Positions 28,060 through 33,820 of a DNA stretch of 64,000 nucleotides are shown piece by piece. The notes beneath the pieces are model-generated. The model saw only the letters and a program-made list of their open reading frames with translations, searched no databases and was not told where the DNA came from. The number at the start of each line of letters is the position of its first letter. Position 1 is the first letter of the stretch. The stretch covers positions 931,226-995,225 of the forward strand of contig NW_017804442.1 in NCBI RefSeq assembly GCF_001625305.1, written 5' to 3'. Made by a program: the position numbers and the translations under genes. Source of the DNA: Branchiostoma belcheri (taxonomy: Eukaryota > Chordata > Leptocardii > Amphioxiformes > Branchiostomatidae).

Positions 28060-28099
<40 letters not shown>

Positions 28100-28761
28100 C
28101 TGTGTGTGTGTGTGTGTGCATGTGTGTGTGTGTGTGTGCATGTGTGTGTGTGTGTGTGTGTGCGTGTGTGTGTGTGTGTGACTGTGTGTGTGTGTGTGTG
28201 TGCCTGTGTATGTGTGTGTTTGTGTGTGTGTGTCATAATCTTGTAGAAGTTTAAAAACTTTCTTCCTAGAATATAGTATGCATACTATATTAGTCCAGTG
28301 GTTAGTATCATAGCTTACGGCACCTGTACCATTGATCAGAAGATATAGTTCATAGTGGACTCAGAGAGCGATGCATTCTTCCTCCTTCCACTTCTCTCTG
28401 CACATGCCTAACTTTATGCTGTCTGTAAGCTCTGTTAAACAGTAGTTACAAAATGCACTTCCGTCAAGGAGGATACAAAGTTGATTCCTATTGAAATTTT
28501 AGTTGAAAACATGTAGTAAACTTATTCTCTAACAGACCTTTGTCACAACCAGTTGTCAGAGCCAAACTTGCCTGTTTCCTGTCACATTATGTTTACATCT
28601 GTTGTTTTCTTCCCTTCCAGCGTCTGCGTAAGGTGACGTCCCCGACAGACACGTGGGGCCCTCACCTGCCCCAGCACCGCGACGAACGCTACGCCAACAT
28701 GGCCAACCCTTCCGCTGGCATCGGCGCCAAGTACACACCCAACGACGGCACAAAGCTTTAG
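1830..28761 (+). CDS. SLC6 Na+/Cl- dependent transporter, glycine-transporter-like
   Basis: Plasma-membrane symporter of the SLC6 family. Exons: 1830-1889 (or 14933-14989), 15923-16130, 18042-18173, 18768-18938, 19645-19696, 20121-20253, 21014-21148, 21673-21776, 22163-22287, 22753-22865, 23323-23454, 25802-25901, 26628-26728, 27714-27881, 28621-28761. All junctions are GT-AG, phases agree, and the joined length is 1875 nt (624 aa plus stop), normal for the family. Landmarks are TM1 [10 protein letters not shown], the ENGG|GAF junction, EL2 cysteines [10 protein letters not shown] with two N-glycosylation sequons, TM3 GIYYN, TM6 [10 protein letters not shown]7 [11 protein letters not shown]8 LGLDSQ, and C-terminus TKL (class I PDZ-ligand-like). 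By recall of family sequences, the TM6 Ser and several blocks resemble GlyT2 (SLC6A5) more than GlyT1. Substrate is inferred: glycine is likely, another amino acid is possible. SLC6 membership is near certain. Confidence 0.93.
3360..3630. repeat. CCTGCACCAG-type degenerate repeat in intron 1
   Basis: Several GTGCAGGTAA and CCTGCACCAG motifs occur on both strands. Related blocks lie at 5375-5610 and 15595-15625. It looks like a dispersed element of unknown class. The rest of 1890-3360 and 3630-5370 shows no gene that I can support. Confidence 0.45.
5375..5610. repeat. CCTGCACCAG-type degenerate repeat
   Basis: CCTGCACCAG and GCAGGTAACATTT recur three or four times, matching the block at 3360-3630. 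No coding potential is seen. Confidence 0.4.
5752..5933. mobile_element. MITE ending GTAGAGGCTA
   Basis: It starts AGCCTCTACCAGTCTTCGGG and ends CCCAAAGTCTTGTAGAGGCT, imperfect inverted repeats. It also has inner complementary segments (AAGAGTAGAAAT with ATTTCTATTCTTT). It belongs to the same family as 1-110 and 57401-57512. Confidence 0.75.
6830..7125. repeat. Short interspersed GGTGGTC repeats
   Basis: GGCCAGGTGGTCCTTATGTA occurs twice exactly (at about 7012 and 7078), with further degenerate ACAGGTGGTCAC copies. It is non-coding and probably a degenerate transposon. Confidence 0.4.
7795..8180. repeat. Tandem duplication, about 215-bp unit
   Basis: The block beginning TTTACATGTGGTCAACTTGG and ending near CAGTCTTGCTGT is repeated from about 8015, with shared lines such as AAGTGACCAACTC and ATAAAAAGGGGC. 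It is an intronic local duplication without coding content. Confidence 0.65.
8385..8575 (-). repeat. Dispersed element with TAGAGCGT subrepeats
   Basis: It contains repeated AATTC(A)CGTAGAGC motifs. It is a reverse-complement relative of 27066-27290 (CTCTACGCTGAATT, GCCACTTGGA/TCCAAGTGGC), with a C/G-rich end. It is a non-autonomous element of unknown class. Confidence 0.6.
8827..9225. repeat. Satellite, three copies of about 132 bp
   Basis: The unit starts TCAAAAAGATCAGACACAAT and recurs at about 8827, 8959 and 9092. Each copy ends with AAAAAAGAAAAGGAGCTTTT. Copies are over 90% alike by eye, so the expansion is recent. Confidence 0.85.
9382..9577 (+). mobile_element. MITE with TAGCCTCC ends
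   Basis: It starts TAGCCTCCATAGCATGCC and ends GCCTGCTACGGAGGCTA. A second copy in inverted orientation lies at 10018-10214. No transposase ORF is present. Confidence 0.75.
9645..10570. repeat. Local direct duplication interrupted by MITEs
   Basis: Text from about 9680-9912 (CCCCATTGACTCAAGCAT, GGCCACCTGTTAAT, GAAGCCATGTGAACTGT, TGCCCTCAGAAACCAGCTAA) recurs at about 10222-10570. The inverted MITE at 10018-10214 sits at the junction, so the segment was duplicated around mobile DNA. Confidence 0.7.
10018..10214 (-). mobile_element. MITE with TAGCCTCC ends, inverted copy
   Basis: Reverse complement of the element at 9382-9577. It starts TAGCCTCCGTAGCAGGC and ends GGCATGCTATGGAGGCTA. The two copies could form a long hairpin. 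Confidence 0.75.
11380..11462 (+). mobile_element. Probable LINE 3' tail
   Basis: The text ATTGTACCTCATACAATTGTGCAATAAAG resembles the 3' end of a degenerate LINE with its polyadenylation signal. No reverse-transcriptase frame remains upstream. Confidence 0.3.
11465..12025. repeat. Satellite, three copies of about 190 bp
   Basis: The unit beginning AATGCTGTAGA(C/A)TTGCAT, with GCCAGTATTTGAACAGTAAG and CCAGAGAGATTCTGTCTGC, recurs from about 11466, 11658 and 11844. The third copy is the most diverged. It is intronic and non-coding. Confidence 0.85.
13146..13515 (+). repeat. Minisatellite AGCCTGGGTGCCAGACTGTT, six units of about 60 bp
   Basis: Units begin at about 13146, 13201, 13271, 13328, 13390 and 13449. 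Each carries CAGTATACAGGCTAGCTCCT. A frame stays open across part of the array, but it only reflects the repeat, so no gene is called. Confidence 0.9.
14933..14989 (+). CDS. SLC6 exon 1b (alternative N-terminus)
   Basis: The ATG (GCAGAAATGG, purine at -3, G at +4) opens 19 codons, [19 protein letters not shown], followed by the donor GTGGGA in phase 0, correct for exon 2. It lies only 0.9 kb upstream of exon 2. With exon 1a it implies two promoters and two cytoplasmic tails. It is not spliced onto exon 1a in frame, which argues for an alternative first exon. Confidence 0.6.
15140..15275 (+). pseudogene. Decayed copy of exon 1b and its donor
   Basis: GAACGGTTGGCAAAGG at about 15152 matches the exon 1b end GAACGATTGGCAAAGG. 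Downstream text (CACCTTGCCT, CATCATTGAAAGTGAAAGTG) parallels the sequence after exon 1b. The copy lacks the start codon and a clean frame. Confidence 0.55.
15300..15460 (+). mobile_element. tRNA-like SINE fragment
   Basis: GGTTCGAATCC at about 15367 is an exact match to the RNA polymerase III B-box consensus. No complete tRNA cloverleaf is seen, so a tRNA-derived SINE is more likely than a tRNA gene. Confidence 0.4.
15693..15845 (+). pseudogene. Two decayed copies of the exon 2 acceptor and start
   Basis: TTTCTGCAG|TACACGATTCATGATGG (15693) and TTCCACAG|TACACTGACCGTAG (15809) mirror the true exon 2 start (15923) at spacings of 116 and 114 bp. Both keep an acceptor and a polypyrimidine tract, but each frame ends in a stop within about 12 codons. 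Confidence 0.7.
15923..16130 (+). CDS. SLC6 exon 2: N-tail and TM1
   Basis: Phase 0 to 1. It encodes [16 protein letters not shown], an acidic N-tail, then the RGNWSNK helix cap and TM1 with [20 protein letters not shown]. The unwound TM1 segment supplies Na+ and substrate contacts in this family. Acceptor TTTTTCCGCAG, donor GTGAGT. Confidence 0.95.
16189..16288 (+). other. Second copy of the TM1 coding segment (candidate alternative exon 2b)
   Basis: The 100 bp align without gaps to 16031-16130. There are eight differences: seven synonymous, and one Gly to Ala (NGGG becomes NGAG after splicing). The donor GTAAGA is intact and in the same phase 1. No copy of the upstream N-tail is present. 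The AG at 16180 would be out of frame with exons 1a/1b, while the AG at 16200 (CCAACAAG) would be in frame but is weak. Its status as an expressed exon is unproven. Confidence 0.6.
17341..17706. mobile_element. MITE with TTAGGCCAC ends (366 bp)
   Basis: It starts TTAGGCCACGCCAATTTGAT and ends in the complement AAATTGGTGTGGCCTTA, with TCTTGGTTAACGG in each arm. A shorter copy lies at 26801-26978. Non-coding. Confidence 0.85.
17900..17990 (-). mobile_element. Probable LINE 3' end, antisense
   Basis: AAGTTTATTGCACAATGAC reads as a reverse-complement LINE tail. No frame is retained. It sits just before exon 3. Confidence 0.3.
18042..18173 (+). CDS. SLC6 exon 3: TM2
   Basis: Phase 1 to 1. It encodes [32 protein letters not shown] and [12 protein letters not shown], the conserved TM2 and first intracellular loop. 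Acceptor CCTCCCCAG, donor GTACGA. Confidence 0.95.
18226..18285 (+). pseudogene. Partial copy of exon 3 with its donor
   Basis: CGTATGATGTTCGTGTTCGCC and CTTCCTGCCGCTCTTCCAGG (followed by GTACGA) are a shortened echo of exon 3, about 50 bp after the real donor. The middle of the exon is missing. Confidence 0.7.
18768..18938 (+). CDS. SLC6 exon 4: TM3 and start of EL2
   Basis: Phase 1 to 1. It encodes [18 protein letters not shown], the TM3 with the substrate-site tyrosine region, then [15 protein letters not shown], whose two cysteines match the conserved EL2 disulfide pair. Confidence 0.95.
19050..19180 (+). mobile_element. Probable LINE 3' tail
   Basis: GCAGTGCACTCTGGGGCAC followed by CTGAATAAAGTTTTAAGG resembles a LINE 3' end. 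No coding frame remains. Confidence 0.3.
19645..19696 (+). CDS. SLC6 exon 5: glycosylated EL2
   Basis: Phase 1 to 2, 52 nt. It encodes [17 protein letters not shown], with two N-glycosylation sequons (NWT, NIS) as expected in the large second extracellular loop. Acceptor TTTTTCCAG, donor GTAAGT. Confidence 0.9.
20121..20253 (+). CDS. SLC6 exon 6: TM4
   Basis: Phase 2 to 0. It encodes [18 protein letters not shown] followed by TM4 ([20 protein letters not shown]). Acceptor TGTTTTTAG, donor GTTGGT. Confidence 0.93.
20820..20860 (+). pseudogene. Partial copy of the exon 7 acceptor
   Basis: GATTGATCTGGCCCTCCCAG|GTTGTG is a near copy of GCTTGATCTGCCCCTCCCAG|GTTGTG at exon 7. Both follow GATTGATT runs. 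The reading frame is lost after two codons. Confidence 0.65.
21014..21148 (+). CDS. SLC6 exon 7: TM5
   Basis: Phase 0 to 0. It encodes [38 protein letters not shown] and SQIANAK. The FPYVVL block and the LEGA loop are family hallmarks. Confidence 0.95.
21673..21776 (+). CDS. SLC6 exon 8: TM6
   Basis: Phase 0 to 2. It encodes [20 protein letters not shown] and [12 protein letters not shown], including the Gln and Ser residues that contribute to the Cl-/Na+ sites in this family. The SLSAAWGG serine is the GlyT2-like choice. Confidence 0.95.
22163..22287 (+). CDS. SLC6 exon 9: TM7
   Basis: Phase 2 to 1. It encodes [20 protein letters not shown] and [12 protein letters not shown]. The conserved TM7 Asn and Ser of the ion sites are present. 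Confidence 0.95.
22753..22865 (+). CDS. SLC6 exon 10: EL4 and TM8
   Basis: Phase 1 to 0. It encodes [20 protein letters not shown] and TM8 ending FTLGLDSQ. The LGLDS motif holds the second Na+ site in SLC6 proteins. Confidence 0.95.
22866..23160 (+). repeat. Duplicated exon 10 edge plus intron
   Basis: TTTTCACCCTGTCATTGGAC and AGTGAAGTAAGC at about 23014-23048 copy the exon 10 end and donor. The following GGCCAATCACAAAG, GATTCCC and CCTCTGATTGGGC segments are also repeated. The GT of the copied donor is preserved. Confidence 0.65.
23323..23454 (+). CDS. SLC6 exon 11: TM9
   Basis: Phase 0 to 0. It encodes [36 protein letters not shown] and AMPCLTH. Donor GTACGT. Confidence 0.93.
23480..23762. 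repeat. Interstitial CCCTAA (telomere-like) repeats
   Basis: Degenerate tandem CCCTAA/CCCTAG/CCCTTA units run in two blocks. A copy of the exon 11 end, ATGCCCTGCCTCGCACATG|TACGTA at about 23602, lies between them. The vertebrate/deuterostome telomere unit is TTAGGG. Confidence 0.9.
24094..24460 (-). promoter_or_regulatory. Intronic GC-rich promoter-like block, left part
   Basis: It holds an ETS-type motif (ACTTCCGG at about 24327) and open minus-strand frames containing [15 protein letters not shown]. No domain is recognised. With the CACGTG and AAGATGGCGG to its right it looks like a bidirectional CpG-type promoter or a repeat carrying one. Confidence 0.3.
24474..24785 (+). CDS. Possible nested ORF of 103 aa, unknown function
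   Basis: ATG at 24474 lies in CCAAGATGGCGGACC, close to the TISU/YY1 initiator consensus, 17 bp after CACGTG. The basic product begins [20 protein letters not shown] and ends [10 protein letters not shown]. It lies inside SLC6 intron 11 between two telomere-like blocks. I recognise no family. It could be a small gene, a first exon, or repeat-derived. Confidence 0.3.
   Translation: MADPKLWKAQGARGTADSGKKARFARLSRCGNEAQGVGEGARTLVGAQVVSHPLDTMSLAITTPGKHISRGQIMPLPQKFCEKGGPGRTPCDLYAFYRYYGSR
24945..25215 (+). repeat. Minisatellite CCATACATGTGGGTACTTGT
   Basis: About six degenerate units of roughly 30 bp contain GTGTTTGTGCCATACATGTG. They keep frames open in all three phases, so the ORFs here are repeat artefacts. 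Confidence 0.8.
25486..25622. repeat. Second interstitial CCCTAA block
   Basis: Degenerate CCCTAA units in the same orientation as 23480-23762. The two blocks bracket the 1.7-kb insert that holds the promoter-like segment. Confidence 0.85.
25620..25790 (-). pseudogene. LINE reverse transcriptase C-terminal fragment
   Basis: The minus frame reads [19 protein letters not shown], then [11 protein letters not shown]. This is the familiar C-terminal tail of CR1/L2-type LINE reverse transcriptases. The fragment abuts the polypyrimidine tract of SLC6 exon 12. Confidence 0.75.
25802..25901 (+). CDS. SLC6 exon 12: TM10
   Basis: Phase 0 to 1. It encodes [20 protein letters not shown] and [14 protein letters not shown]. 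Acceptor TCTCCCCATGTAG, donor GTAGGT. Confidence 0.93.
26628..26728 (+). CDS. SLC6 exon 13: IL5 and TM11 start
   Basis: Phase 1 to 0. It encodes [20 protein letters not shown] and [13 protein letters not shown], matching the FCxDIxxMxG signature of the family. Confidence 0.95.
26801..26978. mobile_element. MITE with TTAGGCCAC ends (178 bp)
   Basis: TTAGGCCACACCAATTTAAT at the left and ATTAAATTGGTGTGGCCTTA at the right are inverted repeats. TCTTGGTTAACGGATTT is in each arm. Same family as 17341-17706. Confidence 0.9.
27066..27290 (+). repeat. Dispersed element with CTCTACGCTGAATT subrepeats
   Basis: Reverse-complement relative of 8385-8575. Internal motifs CTCTACGCTGAATT, TGCTTTACATAGAATT and TATGCTCTACGG recur at about 30-bp steps. 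Confidence 0.65.
27339..27437 (+). other. Copy of exon 14 5' part (candidate alternative terminal exon)
   Basis: A strong acceptor (CTCCCTGTTCCAG) precedes [20 protein letters not shown], in frame with exon 13. The frame ends at TAA after 32 codons. Use of it would truncate the transporter before TM12. A third, weaker copy lacking the acceptor lies at 27548-27620. Confidence 0.55.
27548..27620 (+). pseudogene. Third partial copy of exon 14 5' part
   Basis: AGTTTTGTGTTTCACGAGGA followed by GCACGTGCACCAATGATGAAC aligns to 27354-27413 and to exon 14. No acceptor is left. Confidence 0.6.
27714..27881 (+). CDS. SLC6 exon 14: TM11 end and TM12
   Basis: Phase 0 to 0. It encodes [40 protein letters not shown] and [16 protein letters not shown]. 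Acceptor GCCCCTCCAG, donor GTAATT. Confidence 0.95.
27990..28236. repeat. (TG)n microsatellite
   Basis: About 245 bp of TG repeats with TGCG, TGAC and TGCA interruptions in intron 14. Long His-Thr and Cys-Val frames here are artefacts. Confidence 0.97.
28621..28761 (+). CDS. SLC6 exon 15: C-terminal tail
   Basis: It encodes [38 protein letters not shown] and TPNDGTKL, then TAG. The WGP...QHR.ERY.NM pattern matches glycine-transporter-like tails. The last three residues TKL fit a class I PDZ ligand (inference). Confidence 0.95.
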   Translation, partial: RLRKVTSPTDTWGPHLPQHRDERYANMANPSAGIGAKYTPNDGTKL

Positions 28762-29360
28762 ACTGCACTACCAACATGTACTAGGCTGCCGACTTGGACA
28801 GAGTTAAGCTAGCTTCCAAAAAATGACTTATTGGTTTCTGAGACTGACTGACGGTTGAATCTTGGCATGACAGCACAACATTTTAGGCCCTGCTGTCATT
28901 GACACATAGGATTCTGACTGGGACAGAGTTAAGCTAGCTTCCGACTATTAAAGGTCTTGCCTGCTCTAGATTCTCTTCAGCAACCTGAATTTCTGCTGGA
29001 AAAAATGACTTCTTCGCTTCTGAGATTGACTGAGTTGAATCTTGGCATGATGGCACAAAACTTTAGACCATGCTACCAACATGTAGGCTTCTTACTCAAG
29101 GGACAGAGTTAAGCTAGCTTCCGTCTATGGTCTTGCCAGCTCTAGATTCTCTTCATCAAACTGAATTTCTGCTGGAAAAAATGACTTCTTGGCTTCTTAG
29201 ATTGACTGAGTTGAATCTTGGCATGACGGCATAAAACATTAGACCGTGCTACCAACATGTAGACTTCGGACTGGGACAGAGTTAAGCTAGCTTCCGACTT
29301 TGGTCTTGCCAGCTCTAGATTCTCTTCAGTCATATCTATTTCTGCTGGAAAGTTGACTTG
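28750..29360 (+). repeat. Four-unit tandem repeat at the stop codon and 3'UTR
   Basis: GGACAGAGTTAAGCTAGCTTCC occurs at about 28796, 28920, 29101 and 29275. Each unit also carries a GGCACAAAxxTTTAG-like segment, which in the first unit is the end of the coding sequence including the stop codon. Confidence 0.85.
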
Positions 29361-32125
29361 ACTTGCCTTCTGAGATTGACCGAGTTGAAATCTTCTTCTT
29401 ATCATACAAAGAGGTAAAGTTTGTCTGGCAAGTTGAGGAAATGGTTGTAAGTTTTGCCCAAATGTGCAACAAAATTTCTGTTGCCTGGAGGGTCAAAATG
29501 AAGAATGGTGCTCTGAGAATCTATGCTTCAAATACTAAGAAATGGAATCCTAACGTGTCAGAAGCTAGTTTAACTCTGCCTTAAAAAGCAAGAAAACAAA
29601 ACAGAAAACAATTGTTATCTACTGAAAGAGGTGAAGTTCCATGCAGGTTCCCGTATCTACATCATTATGAATCATTAAGTCTGTGTCTTTGGCCTCTTTG
29701 AAGCCAGGCTTTTGCCAACGTTGGAAATTTTGCTGCTCAGACCAGGCTTAAAGTTTTAACCAATCTTACAATTCCCGTATTAGGAGCAAATCAGAGACTG
29801 TGCTAACAAAAATTGGAAAGACTTTGATCAAGCTATGCCTGGTGCAGAGTTTTAAAGTCCGATAAACTCCAAAGAACGTGCAAAAGCCTTGTTTTAAAGA
29901 GCCAGTGCTGATGGAATGTGACGGTTACTCTACAGCTGAATAATATGAACTGTTGTCTCGACTGCTGCTGACAGTATTGTATCCTGTGATGACCACTTGC
30001 GCCTTAGAAAACACAAACTTCGCTTTAGGCTTTAGTTTCTCTCCGAACCAGGTCTTTGAAACGAAGCGAAAATCGAAAACAAGGAGCTGAGCTTTTTACG
30101 AAATCGAGTTCGGATTGACGAGACCTGGAATCTGAGTTTCATGTCCCAAATTTGAGTCCTCCGTGGTTGCGTACATGTATAGCAAGCTCTGCATTTAGGC
30201 TTTACCACAGAAAGAAAAACAAAAATCTAGTGCCATAGGGATATTTTCCATTCTAACAAAAATGCTTAAAATGAAAGCTTCATGTCTGGAAATGCCAAAA
30301 AAATTTTGCTGTACTAAAGTTAGTTTTTGCTGATGTATGTATATATTTGTAAGATGCTTTTCTTTTTGGAGACTGTACTTACAATTCATTTTAACCCTTA
30401 TCCTGCTGCATTTGCTGTGACCTGTACATGTGGGGTACAGTGATGCGTACTTAGAAGAAAAAGGGTTAAAGTATGATATTGTGTGTCAGTTGGTGCAGGG
30501 TTTAAGGTACATTCAAAATTTTATTCAAATTTCCATTCCATCACCAACTTCTAAATTACCAGCCAATTCCTCAAAGTCATCCTCCTAATGGACCCTATGG
30601 CCAGCAATGGAACAGTCTGAAGGCAACAAGAAAACATTACAGACCATACCACTCTCGTCTTCATGGGGGTGGATAGGGCAGAGCAAATTAAATCTTTGTG
30701 TAGGCACTGATGCTGCTAGGTACAGTAACTGTGTATAGAAGTGTGCATTCAGTAGAACTAAAAGAAGTAGCAATATTGTGCCAGTGCTAAGGCATGCCTG
30801 ACTTGCACACTCAACGTAAAAATCATGAACAAACTGTTAAAAAACTGATCAGAAACTTTCAAACACTAAACCAGACTTTCACATTCAACGTAAAAATGAA
30901 GACCAAACTGTTAAAAATTTCATCAGAAACACTCAAACGCTTGGAAGCTTAAAGTACTTACGAAGAAAAACATTCCTAAAATTTGCTGAGCCATCAGAAA
31001 AATACAAAAACAAAAACAATTTGTACATATCAGACTCTTCGTCAGTTTGTGGCCATTGCTGTCAACAAAAGATCAGAATTTCTGCCTTGTACAAAGATGC
31101 CTGAAAAAAACAACTGCCATATCTGAGCAAAGACTCGAGTCTTGAAACAGTGGAGACTCTTGCTAAGATAAAAATGCTTCTATTAAACAATCATAGAAGA
31201 TATACTTTCAACAAAAGAGTCACTAGTGATAGTATTTTTGTACGTTCACTTTCCGTGGCCAAAGCAAGTCTTATTTTTATCGACTTCCCCGGATATAGCT
31301 TTTGCGTATTAGCCCAGCTGTTGGTCTATATATAAATATATGAATATACATAATATACATATATGGAGGATGTATATTTTCTACTGCCCGTAGGTGAAAC
31401 GATTTTGCTCTTGTTGATGCTATTTATCGAGTTCAGATGGTCGGTGAATATAACATGTGAGCACATAGACTATATATTGTTCAACATGCTTCCAAATGTG
31501 TAGTTGTGGTCAAGAGTACCAAATGTATAGTTTAAGAAGCCACAGCCACACAAATAGGTGCATCATCAGTATCTGTGCTGACATCATCGAATCATGTGCA
31601 CGGCTTTGTCACCATCATCAAATGACGTCATGTAAGAGATGTAGATATGCGATCAGTAAAAAGAACACTTTTAGAAAAAAACAACAGATAATCAGAAAAA
31701 TGGGTGAGGCAGGTGAACAGAAGATCAACTGTATTATTTGTGATTATTTTTTGTATGATGCTTTTGCGAGAGGATGTCTTGTTAAGTTTGCCCGTCTTCG
31801 AATGACGTTGAGCGTAAGAAATGTGAAGTAAGGATGTCTTGACAATCATTAGTAAGTTTGTGTGTTGTAGGATTATATATATATAGCGGTGTATTCAATC
31901 ATAAAGGTCCAAAGTTTAAACATGAGTATCAGTAGACTATATTATCTATGCAGCAAGTTTATTGTACCCAACATGATGTAAAATCACACCGTGTGTGCGG
32001 CTAGCATGTATATTTTCTGCTGCTCTCAATTTTATTCACTCGTTTTTACCCATGTGAATTGGGCATTATATTTGTTAGGGTGCGTTTTTAGCTGAAATAA
32101 ATGTGAGGAAAATCCATTGCCTTTG
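28762..32125 (+). other. SLC6 3'UTR
   Basis: No further coding exon is seen after TAG at 28759-28761. The first canonical AATAAA followed by a T/G-rich stretch is at 32096-32101. AT-rich text at 31320-31380 holds no gene. The exact cleavage site is inferred. Confidence 0.5.
32096..32101 (+). terminator. Polyadenylation signal AATAAA (SLC6)
   Basis: AATAAATG followed by GT-rich DNA. It is the best candidate before the convergent gene A. Confidence 0.45.
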
Positions 32126-32266
32126 TGTACTTATTCAGTGTTAGTATGTATTGTAGGAGTTACATTGACTGTCTTTTTTTGCTTGTTGGTGTGGGTATCA
32201 CTCTATCGTATCCTTTTTCGGCATGACTTATAAGTCACCAACCAACAAACCGCAAAATCATAAACT

Positions 32267-32272
32267 TTTATT
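32267..32272 (-). terminator. Candidate polyadenylation signal of gene A
   Basis: TTTATT on the + strand (AATAAA on -) about 1.46 kb past the gene A stop. I see no other feature in 32273-33732. Confidence 0.3.
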
Positions 32273-33732
32273 ATAATGTTACAATCCGACACACGAGTAC
32301 AAAGCCACAGTTAAAAGCTACTTAATTAAGTTGCAATATCAAAAACCACTTCCCTGCAAGGTTTGGCGTACAAGACGGATACAGACTTTAGTTACAAGAA
32401 AGCAGCTGAAGCACAATAGTAGCCGATAGCGCCTATAAAGTACGTCTATCATAGACAAGCAAAAATTACCAGAAAATGAATGAATTGACCCAAGAAATTG
32501 GCAAAGTGCACGTGCCCTTAAGGCGGGTAATCATGTATTTAGTTGATGGAGGTCCATTGCTACAGTTTTTCTTAGTTTCTAGTTTACATTCAACGTTGGT
32601 TCATCATGAAAAGACAATGATTGTGAGGACGTCCCCTTACTTGAAATTCTGTCCTGTGAAAATGATGATTCTCGGAACGATTTATTCAGATTGAAAGACA
32701 GACAATCATGATAAAACTTTGTGCCGCAACAAAGTAACTGTACAACTCTTCAATAAAATCTACAACTCTCTTTCCACAATCAATTGCTAATTGGCCCCTA
32801 ACTCTCTCCATAACCTTGCCATAACCTCTATTTACATTGTTCTTCACCGCTATTACAATTTTCCAACAGTTTCAAGTTTACATAGAAGTTTTATTGCAAA
32901 TTCATGCCCTAGGGCTAATTGCACGAACAGAAGAAACATTTGGTATAAAAACAGATAATTAGTACACATAGAACTACTGATAACTGAGATAACTAAGAAA
33001 GTACTAGTAAAAACTACTGGGTTTGACTTCTTTTTACATGTAACGTTGGCTCATCGTAGAAAATGACATGTACAGTGAGGAAATTCCTTATCGAGTTCCC
33101 TTACTATGGACACTTCCCCTAACGGTTTATTGGAAGATGCTCAAAACGCTCTAAGCATGAACATGTGTCAACTGTCTTCTCATGGTATGTATTCAATTGG
33201 CACCCAACCATACCCTTGTTGAGTAAACTGTATTACCTTTGACTATCACAGATGCGTTGCTACAGACAAAAACCTGCATCTAACAATGTTTACACGAGAC
33301 CTGATTGGTTGAGAGCAATACTAGGCTAGAAAAGTACAAGATGTCTTTCGCTACTTTAAGTATCAGGATTACTTCAGTTGATACCTCAGTGGACCGCTGA
33401 CGAGGATCGTCGAGTCAGGTGTTACACTAATGTTTCTCTCACCGTTGCTGCACGGGCTGTACCTGCATGTATAACCAACATTTCTGTCACTACGGTTAAT
33501 ATCAAACATGTAATATATTGGGAAAATTGTTTGAACCCCCCCCCCTCTCCGGATGACCTGAAAAAAAAAGGAATAAAAGAAGGCCTGAAATGGAATGTGA
33601 TGTTAGGCGTGTATCAAAATATGATGAACAGGCAATAAAGCTGTTTTATCAATTGTGCTTATAATTCATTCAATAATCTAGTCATTTACAAGTAAATCAA
33701 ATACAAGCATATTAGCAGGGAAAATGATCTTG

Positions 33733-33820
33733 CTAAATTTGATAGACGCCAATATGATGTCGACTGTTACCTTTTCGGCGGGCAGTTTCTTCTTGTCCCC
33801 TTGCCGGTGGTGGACTCAGC
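33733..33820 (-). CDS. Gene A putative last exon
   Basis: Acceptor TTGTGCCACCAG, then LSPPPARGQEETARRKGNSR and a TAG. It fits the donor GG|GTAGGT at the end of the death-domain exon. If that donor is not used, the protein stops at TAG 34038-34040 instead. Gene B has the same GGTAGGT at the equivalent place, which supports splicing. Confidence 0.5.

Noticed and set aside
27887-28254. Long Cys-Val and His-Thr ORFs
   Set aside because: Produced by the (TG)n microsatellite; no start context or conservation.
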